Below are positions 11,800 through 23,435 of a DNA stretch of 64,000 nucleotides, piece by piece. The notes beneath the pieces are model-generated. The model did no database searches, was not told where the DNA came from, and was given only the letters and a program-made list of their open reading frames with translations. Position 1 is the stretch's first letter. Every line of letters begins with the position of its first letter. Both the position numbers and the translations under genes were made by a program. This DNA is from Cydia pomonella (lineage: Eukaryota; Arthropoda; Insecta; Lepidoptera; Tortricidae): the NCBI RefSeq assembly GCF_033807575.1, contig NC_084717.1, positions 10,913,692 to 10,977,691 of the forward strand. Direction: 5' to 3'.

Positions 11800-14275
11800 T
11801 ATTTGAAATCACGTTAGGGTTTGTATTATTATTTTTGACCCGAATGAAGTCCATCCAGGTTCTCATGATGGAGTCAGGAGTTGGTCACCAGGAGGCCTAC
11901 CGCGAACCACGTTCGACGTGTTGCCTCTCTGTCGCACTTGTAAATCCGTACGTAAGTGTGATAGGGAGGTAACTTGTCGAACGTGGTTCGCGGTAGGCCC
12001 TCTGAACTCCTAATCTATTCATTATAATTCCATCGTGTTTGGGCTCAAAAGATTTGCCCTGACGAACACCATCGATCTAGATGAGGTCCAGGGTCTCATG
12101 ACGGAGTCAGGAGTTGGTCACCAGAACTCCCCAGAACTCCTAATCTACTCATCATAACTCCATCGTGTTTGGGCTCAATAGATTTGCCCTGATGAGCACC
12201 ATCAATCTAGATGAAGTTCAGGGTCTCATGATGGAGTCAGGAGTTGATCACTAGAACTCCTAATCTACTAATTATAATTCCATCGTGTTTGGGCTCAATA
12301 GATTTACCCTGACGAGTACCATCGATCTAAATGAAGTCCAGGGTCTCATGATGGAGTCAGGAGTTGGTCACCAGAACTCCTAATGTACTCATTATAATTC
12401 CATCGTGTTTGGGCTCAATAGATTTGCCCTGACGAGTACCATCGATCTAAATGAGGTTCAGGGTCTTATGATGGAGTCAGGAGTTGGTCACCATAATTCC
12501 TAATCTACTCATCATAACTCCATCGTGTTTGGGCTCAATAGAGTTGCCCTGACGAGCACCATCAATCTAGATGAGGTCCAGGGTCTCATGATGGAGTCAG
12601 GAGCTGGTGCTAGAACTCCTAATCTACTCATTACAGATCCATCGTGTTTGGGCTCAATAGATTTACCCCGACAAGCACCATCAATCTAGTTGAAGTCCGC
12701 GGTCTCATGATGGAGTCAGGAGTCGGTCACTAGAACTCCTAATCTACTCATTATAATTCCATCGTGTTTGGGCTCCATAAATTTGCCCTGACGAGCACCA
12801 TCGACCTATCTTCGATCTATCGAAATCTTTTGAGCCCAAACACGATGTAATTATAATGAGTAGATTAGGAGTTCTGGTGAGCAACTCCTGACTCCATCAT
12901 GAGACCCTGGACCTCATCTAGGTCGATGGTGTTCGTCAGGGCAAATCTTTTGAGCCCAAACACGATGGAGTTATGATGAGTAGATTAGGAGTTCTGGTGA
13001 CCAACTCCTGACTCCAGCATGATACCCCGGACCTCATCTAGATCGATGGTGCTCGTCAGGGCAAATCTTTTGAGCCCAAACACGATGGAATTATAATGAG
13101 TAGATTAGGAGTTCTAGTGACCAACTCCTGACTCCATCATGAGACCCTCGACTTTATCTAGATTGATGGTGCTCATCAGGGCAAATCTATTGAGCCCAAA
13201 CACGATGAGGTTATGATGAGTAGTTGAGGAGTTCCGATGACCAACTCCTGACTCCATCATGAGACCCTCGACCTCATCTAGATCTATGGTGCTCGTCAGG
13301 GCAAATCTTTTGAGCCCAAACACGATGGAATTATGATGAGTAGATTAGGAGTTCTGGTGACCAACTCCTGACTCCAGCATGAGACCCCGGACCTCATCTA
13401 GATCGATGGTGTTCGTCAGGGCAAATCTTTTGAGCCCAAACACGATGGAATTATAATGAGTAGATTAGGAGTTCTAGTGACCAACTCCTGACTCCATCAT
13501 GAGACCCTGGACTTTATCTAGATTGATGGTGCTCGTCAGGGCAAATCTATTGAGCCCAAACACGATGAGGTTATGATGAGTAGTTTAGGAGTTCTGGTGA
13601 CCAACTCCTGACTCCATCATGAGACCCTGGACCTCATCTAGATCTATGGTGCTCGTCAGGGCAAATCTTTTGAGCCCAAACACGATGGAATTATAATGAG
13701 TAGATTAGGAGTTCTAGTGACCAACTCCTGACTCCATCATGAGACCCTGGACTTTATCTAGATTGATGGTGCTCGTCAGGGCAAATCTATAGAGCCCAAA
13801 CACGATGAGGTTATGATGAGTAGTTTAGGAGTTCTGGTGACCAACTCCTGACTCCATCATGAGACCCTGGACCTCATCTAGATCTATGGTGCTCGTCAGG
13901 GCAAATCTTTTGAGCCCAAACACGATGGAATTATAATGAGTAGATTAGGAGTTCTAGTGACCAACTCCTTACTCCATCATGAGACCCTGGACTTTTGATG
14001 GTGCTCGTCACGGCAAATCTATTGAGCCCAAACACGATGGAGTTATGATAAGTAGATTAAGAGTCCTGGTGACCAACTCCTGACTCCATCATGAGACCCT
14101 GGACCTCATCTAGATCGATGGTGTTCGTCAGGGCAAATCTTTTGAGCCCAAACACGATGGGATTATAATGAGTAGATTAGGAGTTCTAGTGACCAACTCC
14201 TGACTCCATGATGAGAACTTGGACTTCATCCGGGTCAAAAATAATAATGCAAACCCTAACGTAATTTCAAGTAAA
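11800..14275. mobile_element. Foldback-like element: inverted arrays of 120-bp units
   Basis: Left arm (11810-12812): about seven 120-bp units containing GATGGAGTCAGGAGTTGGTC and GTGTTTGGGCTCAATAGATT. Right arm (12825-14225): about twelve units of the exact reverse complement, with TGAGCCCAAACACGATG starting at 12831, 12951, 13071 and so on every 120 bp to 13911, then 14023 and 14143. In part of the right arm the units alternate as 240-bp dimers (GATGGAATTATAATG versus GATGAGGTTATGATG). Both outer ends carry one matching unique terminus: ACGTTAGGGTTTG near 11810-11825 and its complement near 14254-14266. Arms built of tandem subrepeats are the hallmark of Foldback/Galileo-type elements; no transposase is present. 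Superfamily is inference. Confidence 0.75.
11892..12003. mobile_element. 110-bp hairpin MITE nested in the foldback left arm
   Basis: Terminal inverted repeats start GGCCTACCGCGAACCACGTT and run over 40 bp with few mismatches. The insertion splits the first 120-bp unit between GGTCACCAG and GAACTCCTAATC. It is younger than the unit it interrupts. Confidence 0.85.
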
Positions 14276-14281
14276 AATGCG

Positions 14282-14502
14282 TTTTTCAGAATATCGCCGC
14301 CAAATAACACTAGACCCTACTCATAGTGTTGTGTTCCTGCCGGTGAGTAAGGTTGCCAGAGCTCAACGAGGGGAGGGAGGGGGTTAGGGTCGGCAACGCG
14401 CATGTAACTCCTCTGGAGTTGCAGGCATACATAGGCTACGGATACTGCTTACCATCAGGCGGGCCGTAAGCTTGTTTGCCACCGACGTAGTATAAAAAAG
14501 GA
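14282..14502 (-). repeat. Dispersed repeat A, minus copy
   Basis: Reads on the minus strand from GCCACCGACGTAG's complement at 14500 down through GTAGCC, GCAACTCCAGAGG and CCGGCAGGAACACAACACTA. It abuts the right end of the foldback element directly. Confidence 0.7.
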
Positions 14503-15309
14503 CCACTGAAAATCCATCCATAAGCGAGTCTGTTGTTAAGCATAGTGTAAAAAATGAACTTTTATTAAGATTTTCTTATCGCAGTATATAGCACTTCTCG
14601 GAACTCCGTAGCTGATTACGAACGTAACGAATGCCTTACAATCGAGCACAGGTCCGTCCTCTAAGCGCGCTCCGCGCGGACTGAGAGCGGGGCGTCGCTG
14701 CTGCGTGATTTATACGTGTTTTAAAAAAATATAAATTTACGGCAATGTAGGTCGCATAGTTATGATTTTTTTTTTATAGGTTAACATAAAGTTACAGTTT
14801 GCTATAATATTATTTTTAAAGCAAAATATGCGTACAATTTGCGGAAAAAAAATATAATAAAACCCTGTTTTCGCCAAAAAAATGAAGAAAACTCGGAAGG
14901 TATTTTATCAGTTTTTTCAAATGAATCTTCGATTGTTCATCATTCCAGCCCCTCGTACGAGATATGTTGAATCAAATTGTAGTCATTCATGTACCAAATG
15001 ATTCTTGTTTACAGCAAAATTGAGAACCGAAACGCCACATCTCACTGCAAAATTTGGAAAAGACTCCCAAAAAAACTCATTAAAAAAGAGGTTTAAAAGA
15101 GAAAATGAAAATTTGAACTGTTGGAGCCGCTAGTTTAGGAAACGATTATTTAAGTACGTTACCAGTTTTTGAATAAATACTAATAGTTACGTCGTAATCT
15201 TGAATGAAAAAGGAAGCATTTTACAAAATACGCTCGTCTGTAGGAATAAGGACTCTTAATACTACATTACAGGAGCATATTATAATAATTACACAATCAA
15301 AATAGAAAC
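14503..15309. other. Non-coding; small GC island 14600-14710
   Basis: A CpG-rich patch contains GCGCGCTCCGCGCGGACTGA with a short palindrome TCCGCGCGGA, surrounded by AT-rich sequence. No splice site or frame convincingly supports an exon. Confidence 0.4.
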
Positions 15310-15751
15310 AAATTATTAAAAAAATAAATAAATATCATTGCCTCTTTTCATAATAGGCTTATGGCGCGTGAGATTTCGCCCAGTAGCCAAATATCGGGCT
15401 GTCATGGGCCCCTGCGACCGCGCTCAAGAGCCCGTTGGTGCTGCCGCGCATACGGCGCATCGGGCACGCGACGTGTTTACTCATAGCATGGAAATCGTCT
15501 GTGCATGCCTCCACGAACATCCCCGACGCACTGCACTACTGGCGCGGCAGCCCCATCAGCATCCTGAACGCGTTATTGTAGAGGACGCGCAGCGCACTAT
15601 AAGCTTTCTTCGTACAGTTGATCCACAGGCTGCATGTGTAAAAAGATTGGCAATATGATCTGAACAAGGTTAATTTAACCTTGTTGTGCATTTTGCAAAC
15701 CTGCGGATCAACATGTTGTTTCTCACTGATAGCGCAAACTAAATTTAGCAA
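15310..15751 (-). pseudogene. Non-LTR reverse transcriptase C-terminal fragment
   Basis: Minus-strand translation from 15751 gives FRSYCQSFYTCSLWINCTKK, then AYSALRVLYNNAFRMLMGLPR. An in-frame TAG follows at about 15535, and the same frame then continues CSASGMFVEACTDDFHAM ... MRRMRGSTNGLL to TAA at 15361-15359. I recognise the motif series from memory as the region after the polymerase domain in lepidopteran LINE ORF2 proteins. The open frame called on the plus strand here is its shadow. An AT-rich tail extends to about 15310. The copy is 5'-truncated, carries one nonsense change and is not functional. Confidence 0.75.
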
Positions 15752-16430
15752 AAACAGGTTTTGTATTAAAAACTTAAATTCGCTGTATTTTTTTAACTAT
15801 GGTATCTGACGCTACATAATCTAATTACAGGCATAGATATACCTTATCCTATTGTAAGTACAAAGTTTCATAGCAATCTAGCTAGTCGTTAAATGAAAGC
15901 GTAACTACGTTTGTATGGAGAACCTAGCTTGGGGCCTCTAATATTTCCTACTGATAACCAATTTCTGCTGATCCGCCCAAAATCCAGCGCTTATATTTAA
16001 GACGCACTACGGAGGTACATCTTTGCTGTAGTGATTTATCAGGTGCCTAATTAGTAATGAAACTAGACCTAACGTCGTAATGCCTGAGCACCGTCTGGAT
16101 GGCTCGCCCTCGTTAGCTAGGATTATACTAATTAGATCAGGATATGTACTAAAAATATACTACGTATGTATTATACACAGTCACGCATGGTCCAGTTATT
16201 CTATATATTATTTTTCCTACTCCTCTACTGTTATCTGTCATTTATGCATTCATTAACACGAATATAAGAACATACATAAAAGGTTTCAAGAAAAGTCTAT
16301 ATTGTCTATTCCTCATAAAAGCTCTTGTGCTTTTATACGCTATAATGTTACTGCGATTAATGGCTACCAACCTAACAAAACCAAAACGAATACAGTTTTA
16401 AACTAAGTGCATTGCTGCCAACTTACAAAA
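15752..16430. other. Non-coding, no feature recognised
   Basis: AT-rich sequence with nothing supported. Confidence 0.5.
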
Positions 16431-16925
16431 TATTCATTTGGTTGCATAGTAAAAATAATTACTTCATAAGTCAGAAACACGCATGTGACACCCGTAATAT
16501 AGCAACACCCATAGACTACAAAGACCGCTTAGCGTTGCTTGTTAGTCTCCGTAGGCTACGGTGGCCAACTTTGAGAAAAAACTGTCCAAAAAATTAATTT
16601 AGCAAGTAGCAAGTACCAGGGCCTCATGAGTTACGAGGTGTCGCCGACCGGCCGGCCGCGGCCCGGGGCGGGCCGGGCGCGTAACAAGGTATGCTCGCGC
16701 GTCTTGGCTATATACTTTTGCTGTAATTTGTTTACCTAAATTAAGATTTATTTTTGTTGACTCGTAGGAAAAATATTGTATGCAACGTTGTATAAGTAGG
16801 TCAAAAAATTCTCGTGGCGTATTCCTTTACAATGTTCGCCTACGCCTTCGGCTCCGGCTCACATTGTAACTCACGCCACTCGCCTTTTTTGACCCTTCTT
16901 ATACAACTGTTGCATAAAATACTAT
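16431..16925. repeat. Dispersed repeat D, copy 1, palindromic core type 1
   Basis: Shares about 490 bp of layout with 60885-61375: TTCATAAGTCAG, GCATGTGACAC..TAATATAGCAAC, ACCGCTTA, GGGCCTCATGAGTTACGAGG, a G+C stretch (GGCCGGCCGCGGCCCGGGGC here), then TTGACTCGTAGGAAAAATATTGTAT. A nested palindrome follows: TTGTATAAG...CTTATACAA, inside it GGTCAAAAAATTCTCGTGGCG with its partner ending TTTTTTGACC, and inside that ACAATGT...ACATTGT. Confidence 0.75.
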
Positions 16926-17330
16926 AAAAATCTCTCACAGCACTGAATCGTTAGGATAATGTTATTCAATCAATCTAAACGTAGTTTTACAAAAGTATCT
17001 GATGTTTCTGCTCCGCACAACTGTGAAGGGCTGAACTGAATCTTAGAATTAATGTTTTGAAAAGTTGGTTGTATTTGTAAAAGTTCCTTTTCGATTGCGG
17101 TCGTGACGGAAAAAGGAGCACTCGGTATATTGAAATTTGAGGAAAGCCGTATAAAATAAACTGCCTAGAGTCGTACTTGTTACTTTAAAAACTCGTGTAA
17201 GCTTCCTGAGTGTTCGTAATATTATATGAAGTTAAACCGTGGTAAGAAGTAATAAAAGACAGCTACGGCTCCAGTAAATTAAAAGTCGTAACATAATCCG
17301 GTAAAATAATAAGATTGAGCTGAAATTTTG
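16926..17330. other. Non-coding, no feature recognised
   Basis: Nothing supported. Confidence 0.45.
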
Positions 17331-17565
17331 CATACACATGTCAATTGGATGACAATGCAATATTATGTTGACATGGAGCTGATCTGATGATGGAGGCAGG
17401 ACGTGGCCATGGGAAGTCTGTGATCCAACAACGCAAACTAATCGGGTTTGGGGTTGTTAGAATTGTCTCGATGACTATTATATGTATTGTCTCGATGACT
17501 ATATATTGCATGTGGACAGGAAAGTACAGTCAGCGATAAAAGCTTGACCAAAAATGAAATTATTT
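17331..17565 (+). repeat. Dispersed lepidopteran repeat with local duplication
   Basis: Contains GGAGCTGATCTGATGATGGA, AACGCAAACTAATCGGGTTT and GTACAGTCAGCGATAAAAGC, remembered as a common lepidopteran repeat. ATTGTCTCGATGACTAT is duplicated in tandem near 17461-17505. Confidence 0.5.
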
Positions 17566-18940
17566 ACGGCAGGTACGTTTGGTGTTGCTTTACCGCACTA
17601 GGGTGGCTTTTAGCACTACGTGCCTATGTCGAAAATTTAAAGAGCCATAATGCACTGTAAAACGTTGCACGATACACGGCGAATGGGTAATTTCCTTCTT
17701 TTTACACTTATCGTAATGTACTATTGCTTATATTTCCCTTGAATGATAATCAATCAATATGTTTTTTTTTTCATATAGCAAGGTAGTCTATTTTAAATTT
17801 AAACACTTTTTTTCTAATCAAAAGTAATGATATCTGCTCATCTATTGTCAAACTAGTATTCACAATGTGACTTGCTAAAATTAGAATTAACTGTTCAATA
17901 AGCTTTATGCATAATATCATTTTTGTTCATAAAAATAATTATTATGTAAATTACACGATTTTTTCTCATCCTTATTTTATAAATAGTGTTATACTGCCAC
18001 CGACATAACCGTACCTAAAACATAAGTGGGATATAAATAGTACATGTCAGTTGCGGGCAAAAGTTCATTAGATCCCCTGCGAAATAATTAATAGCTTCGT
18101 AGTCATATGGGTCACTACATTTTCGTAACTTATAATTACGAGTATATAAAAATAATATATTTGTCGACTTTGACGACACCATTTATCTGCAGCTGGTCTG
18201 ATTCATTTTAATAAATATCTGATGTATGAAATATTTATTTGTGCAACCAGAAAGCAAAGTTAGTTTTAACTTTGCATGCTAATTTTGAGTCCCGAGGAAC
18301 GAAAGATACCTATAATGAGCTTGAGTTTGAGCATAGCTAGAAAATCTAAGGCACGAAGCGCAAAAAACTTCTCTCGTGTGGCACACATAACTTCACCTCA
18401 GCAGTAAGAACATTTAGGGAAAAGGAAAAATTATACACCCATCCACTCATTCACCGATTTAGGTACCAAAACACTCATTTACTGAAACATCCATTCATCC
18501 ATCCACCAAAGACATATTCACCTTGTTTATACCCATGACAATTCCAATTGATATAATTTTTTAATCAATCAATTTTTTGATAAACATTTTTCCTATATAC
18601 ATATATAAACTCGCAGTATCGCTCGCAGAGGTTCGCATTTAGATGAAAATGAGGATATTTTGAGTTCCGGGGAAACACGTAGACAAATAATTACATTCTA
18701 CGCATACAAAATCACCGACAAAAGCTAACCTAGAATATTCGGCGTAAATTTAACTATTGTCTATAATTATTGTGTGTATTGTGATTATATGTCGCTAACC
18801 TTAATTAATTTTATCTTAATTATTTTCACAGGTTCGAAATAAATAATTAATGGAAATTGAAATTCAAAAAAGTACTCAATAGAAAATAAATTTAGCCAAA
18901 AGTTAAATATGTAACTAGGTAAAATAGCGCGTACGATAAT
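17566..18940. other. Non-coding, no feature recognised
   Basis: AT-rich. Around 18420-18510 there is a loose CATCCA/CATTCA-type simple repeat (ACCCATCCACTCATTCACC and similar). Confidence 0.45.
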
Positions 18941-20040
18941 TTGTCTTTTCAATATATCTCGTTATTGAGAACTCTAACGCAGCCTTCGCAGACGTCAGTC
19001 ATCTATTTATGGCGGGAATCAGGTGAAAATTACATGATTTCCCAATTTACCCGGCGCTCGGCCATTGTGAGCGGTGAGCAAATTCTATGCCCGCCCCATG
19101 TTCGTTTCGCTAGGTGAACTCATTTTAGCAACATCCATCTTGGGGTTGTTTTATCTGATATTTATTGATACGCGCAATATACTTGCTTAAGCCATTATCG
19201 TTTTTTTTTGTCTTTGCGTAACATAGGAAAATATAAGTGGTAGTTACTTTTGTATGATGAGTTTCAAATATTTTATAGGATGTTTTCATTTTGGACGTTT
19301 AACTAAAACATAAGATATTTTTTTGTTTGGAAGTCTATCACATAAGTACTTATTTTACCATGCATGCCTCGTAGTACTCAATACTCATAAACCAATCTAG
19401 TGAAATTTACACATAAAATATAAAAATGCACATTTCCAACTTACTCGCACATTATACGTGAATAAAAACTTATATTAACGTCCTGTCATTTTCTAGGTAA
19501 GGAACTTAATTCTCCGATTACTCTACTAATTTGAATATGGCGGGGAGAAAGTGTCTGGCAAGCAAGACGGGCCCCGAATAAACTGTTGACCATTTGTCGA
19601 GGCAGGCGACCCATTAACTAAATGCTTCTTGGTTATGTGGCGCGTCACAAGACACTACATTTGTTATAACGCGGCAATTTAGAACAAAACATCGCGTTCA
19701 CTAATATGTGCTTAGAAGCTTAGAGGCATTGTTATTTTGGTCACGATTTGTCCCATGTCGCCCTTCGCCATTTCCCTAATGGCCCTGACGAAATATATGA
19801 TTGAATCTATGCTCCCCGCAGGATTTGCACTTCACTTTTGTGGTCCATTATTAGGACGGAGGGTCCGGGTGCTTTTAAACATTTGTAGCGTTTTTGTGAC
19901 GTCATTATTCTGTCGAGTGGCGAGGTTGGCAAGTGTTAAATCGCACGTTCGTAGTATGGTTAAATTTCTTTTACAATATATGAACAATATTTCGCTTTAG
20001 ACAAATAATATTTATTTGTTTTACAAGAGGGCAAACTTGT
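18941..20040. other. GC-richer blocks, possible regulatory DNA
   Basis: Two islands stand out from AT-rich surroundings: 18980-19110 (TTTATGGCGGGAATCAGG, ACCCGGCGCTCGGCCATTGT) and 19540-19880 (GGCGGGGAGAAAGTGTCTGG, TTATAACGCGGCAATTTAG). TTTATGGC and TTATAACG resemble Hox/Caudal-type sites. A frame at 19737-20000 starts at a non-ATG codon and has no recognised motif. Conserved non-coding DNA is inference only. Confidence 0.25.
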
Positions 20041-20044
20041 TGCT

Positions 20045-20263
20045 TAGCCGCTCGTCCTAATATTGATACCCGATCGAAAGCGAAAGATTGCAAAATTTAA
20101 CCACGAGCGTAGAAGTGATTCTAGAAGTGGAATTTTGAGCGTTGCGAGGTTTAAGCAAACTGCGAGGCAACACACCAATGCGAGGAAAATACTAACTATG
20201 AAATACCAAAAACAATTTGAAATAGGGGTGGATTGTCAAAGAAAGCTTTGTAGCCACAGTTAA
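20045..20263 (+). repeat. Probable fragment of a dispersed repeat
   Basis: CGAAAGCGAAAGATTGCAAA...GAGCGTTGCGAGGTTTAAGC resembles a repeated lepidopteran sequence with GAGCG and GCGAGG periodicity. The 66-codon frame across it starts at ATA and is not convincing. Confidence 0.3.
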
Positions 20264-20979
20264 TTTACTGCCATCTTTCGACACATGATTAAAATTTTTA
20301 GAACTCCATTTGACTTTTAACCTTATTCTTTAACTGATATGTGTAAAAAAAATCCACGGGGACAACGTCGGAGCTAAAAACTTATTACACGCGATAAAAA
20401 AAAAATATAAATGTAAATTGTTAAATAAAAATGAAATTATTTTCCTGTTATAAATACACCATGGCAACTGAAATCCACCAGGTTATGAATATAGCCTCCT
20501 TCGGGGACATTACATTCTGCTTACGACTTAAATGTACTTACTTAATTTGACAAGTATATTTAATATTTTATGTTATTCAAGTAACTGTAAGTAAAGCCAC
20601 AGCGAAGAATTTTTCCTCGTGCTAAATATGCAGAAAAGCTCGTCTGATACGAAAGTCAAATTTCAATATTTATTAGGTCACTTTAACTTCAATAGAAATT
20701 GTAAGTAATGTAAACAAATCAATTTACCTTCATTACTTCATAATCTCGCACTTTTTAAAGACAGCCATGACCTTATCAACAGTTTTTTTAGTTAGTTTAT
20801 TATATTAGTGTCCCACTGCTGCATGGGCGAAGGCCTCTCACAATTAATACACTTAAATATTTTATTACAATATTATTTAGTTAAAACATTTGATTATTAT
20901 TAATATTTCAGTAAAACAACCTCCGTAAGAATTATAGGTAATTTTATACTATTGTATACTATACTACCCGTACGTTTAT
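20264..20979. other. Non-coding; short repeat scrap near 20805-20845
   Basis: TAGTGTCCCACTGCTGCATG...GGCGAAGGCCTCTC matches a scrap often seen in lepidopteran LINE-derived sequence (memory). The rest is AT-rich and unassigned. Confidence 0.35.
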
Positions 20980-21135
20980 ATTTTATACTACGTCGGTGAC
21001 AAACTAGCATACAGTATACCGGGTGGTAAGCAGTCTCCGTAGCCTATATATGCTTGCAACTCCAAAAAGTAGTTACATGCGTGTTGCCGACCCTAACACT
21101 CCGCACCTCGTTGGGCTCTGGCAACCTTACTTTTT
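20980..21135 (+). repeat. Dispersed repeat A, plus copy
   Basis: Begins ACTACGTCGGTGACAAAC, then GGTAAGCAGTCTCCGTAGCC, GTGTTGCCGACCCTAACACT and GGGCTCTGGCAACCTTAC. Degenerate and truncated at about 21135. Confidence 0.7.
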
Positions 21136-21329
21136 TTTAGTAAGAAAAGTAATTAATAGCGTTGTTGTAACACGGACATTATTATTTAAACCCATCAAAC
21201 AATTGAAAACTATGACATAATCAATGACATTTCGAATACCGATCGTCCGAGATAGTACTTGCGTTTTGTAGCAAATGTATAAACTCATACTAAACACTAA
21301 TCAATATGTAAACAGGCCCTAAGGCAAGT

Positions 21330-21720
21330 ATACACGCTCATATAGGGCCTTATTATTATTATTTGTATCTCCTTGGATTTCACGGGCCTTTAAACCCCGG
21401 TCTTTTGATACGCTTGCGTGGGGATATACTTAGATCCAACACGTAGAGGCCTCTTGGAGAGCTTTAATGTCATGTAGAACGCTTGCTGGAACCCGTTCAC
21501 AGCCGCAACAATAGACACCCATGAACCGGTCGCAATAGGCATTTGAACTATTGTAGAAAAAGTGAACAGTATAACGGTCTATGGATTGAAGTTTGGGACT
21601 GGGTTATTGCAAAGACACCTGCCATAATAATGTTATCGAGGCATTATTATTATTACCCCATTTTGCCCCACAAAGGCCGCCCTCTTATTCTTCCACGTGT
21701 CCCTATCCTCGGAAGTCTCC
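21330..21720. repeat. Degenerate dispersed repeat
   Basis: TTATTATTATTTGTATCTCC, GGTCTATGGATTGAAGTTTG and GGGTTATTGCAAAGACACCT resemble a known but unnamed lepidopteran repeat that I remember only partly. The 101-codon frame at 21543-21848 starts at TTG and is not supported. Confidence 0.35.
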
Positions 21721-21849
21721 CACCAATCTCTGTCGTAGGAGCCTTATCAGATAAAAATAAATCATCGATTATCTCAAAAATGGAGTTAATTAGAATACCG
21801 GCTTCTTTGAGAAAGTTACTTAATTTAAGCTCAGGAATGCACCCTTGAA

Positions 21850-22400
21850 ATTAATGGACTTTAAAAAGAACACCGTGTACTAATGCGATTTTTTACGACA
21901 GTATATATACTTATTTTTCAAACAATACATATTTCTAATAAAAATACGGTTTGTTATTTGAAATCCAGCTGAGTATTTGAGCGAAATCTTAAATAAAACA
22001 GGCTTACTCGGGCTACGTGTGTATTAATCGGGAAACTGGAGAAATAATTAGAACCCTCTGGGGTAAGCTTAATTAAAGCATAATATTCTTTGCATGTTCT
22101 GCATATTTTCTATGCGCGCTTTGGTTCTTTTTGATAAAACATTGAAAAATGGATTGGAAAGGATAAATTTGGTAGTATTAAAATTGTATTTATATTTTTT
22201 GATGTTGCTCTAACGAACTGGACTTGGGCGCTATCTGTCGTTTTCATCGTATTTAATTCTACTACAGTCTGAATTTAATAAGTAATTTTGTTTCACATTG
22301 ACTTACCTAGACGGACCTGTGGTAAGAAACTCCTGCCTAAATACCTACTTAGATAAATTTAGCTTTTAGGCAGTTTTGAAGATTTCCGTAGTCAATATGG
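21850..22400. other. Non-coding, no feature recognised
   Basis: Nothing supported. Confidence 0.45.
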
Positions 22401-22403
22401 TAA

Positions 22404-22660
22404 AAAACCGGACAACTGCGAGTCAGGCCCGCCCGCCGAGGATTCCGTACTTTTTAGTATTTGTTGTTATAGCGGTAACAAAATTACATCATTTGTGAAA
22501 ATTTCAACTGTGAAGCTATCACGGTTTATGAGATACAGCCTGGTGACAGATGGACACACAGACAGACTACAGACAGGCAGACAGACGGATGGACAGCGGA
22601 GTCTCAGTTCAGACCTATTGGTAGGATCCCGTTTTACCCTTTGGGTACAAAACCCTAAAA
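22404..22660 (+). mobile_element. ACCGGACAA...GGGTACAAAACCCTAA dispersed element
   Basis: A near-complete copy of a family remembered as ubiquitous in Lepidoptera: ACCGGACAACTGCGAGTCAG, GATTCCGTACTTTTTAGTAT, ATGAGATACAGCCTGGTGAC, an (ACAG/GACA)-rich stretch at 22555-22595, then CCCGTTTTACCCTTTGGGTA and AACCCTAAAA. The ends hold partly inverted GG(A)TTCCGTAC/GGGTACAAAACC. Non-autonomous; the 82-codon frame across it is incidental. Confidence 0.75.
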
Positions 22661-22664
22661 GGGA

Positions 22665-23430
22665 AAACTTATACCTTCGTCCATCTCTCCATCTCTATGC
22701 CACAATCAAATTACTCAAAAATAAAAAAGTTTCAAGCTATTAAAATTTATAGAAGTTTAATATTCTGTATGTAGACATTTTTATAATCAACTAACCAAAT
22801 GAGGTACTATTTTCCATAAATCTTATTTTAAACCGGCTTCAATATTAAACCTTAAAATTTCCCTTGCGTATTTTGTTCATTTATACCCCAAAATTTAAGA
22901 GAGTTAATAACTTAACGGGCAATAAATAAGGGTTCTTAACTCGGATTATTACAAAATCTATTCGTTACTTCGATATGAAACAAAATTGCTGGAATCGCTC
23001 TTCGCAGATATTATAAATACCCTATAGGTAAATAAACCATCTTTCCTCCTCAGAGGCACTCAATATTGCTTTGTTTTGATAGTTTATGAAATTAAAGACA
23101 ATTTATGTTTCTATTTATATATTTAGATAAACATTATTGCCGGTGTATAAGTAATTACCGTTATGATATATTTACGAAAACTAACGCTTTTGGCCCGACT
23201 TAAGCAAATTGTATTATTATTTTGCATTCCACTGGTGAAACTATAAGGGTTTTTGATGTATGTTTATTCCACTGAATTTCAACATTTTATTTTGTTTCAT
23301 AGTAGGTATGTCAATATAAAAAGGTATTTTTTGGACTATTTGCTTCTATTTCCAAATGAAAGCATAGGAATACTTATTTATTTAATCGTATGGCGATATA
23401 GTCACATTGGCAAAATTATACATATACAGT
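22665..23430. other. Non-coding, no feature recognised
   Basis: Very AT-rich; nothing supported. Confidence 0.5.
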
Positions 23431-23435
23431 ATTAT

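Noticed and set aside
13114..13323. 69-codon minus frame with repeated peptide (STIDLDEVEGLMMESGVGH)
   Set aside because: It is the 120-bp foldback unit read in frame. 120 is a multiple of three, so the peptide repeats, but most units carry a TAA in AACTCCTAATC. No coding selection is implied.
15338..15658. 106-codon plus-strand frame, Ala/Arg/His-rich
   Set aside because: Shadow of the minus-strand LINE fragment, whose motif series is clear on the other strand.
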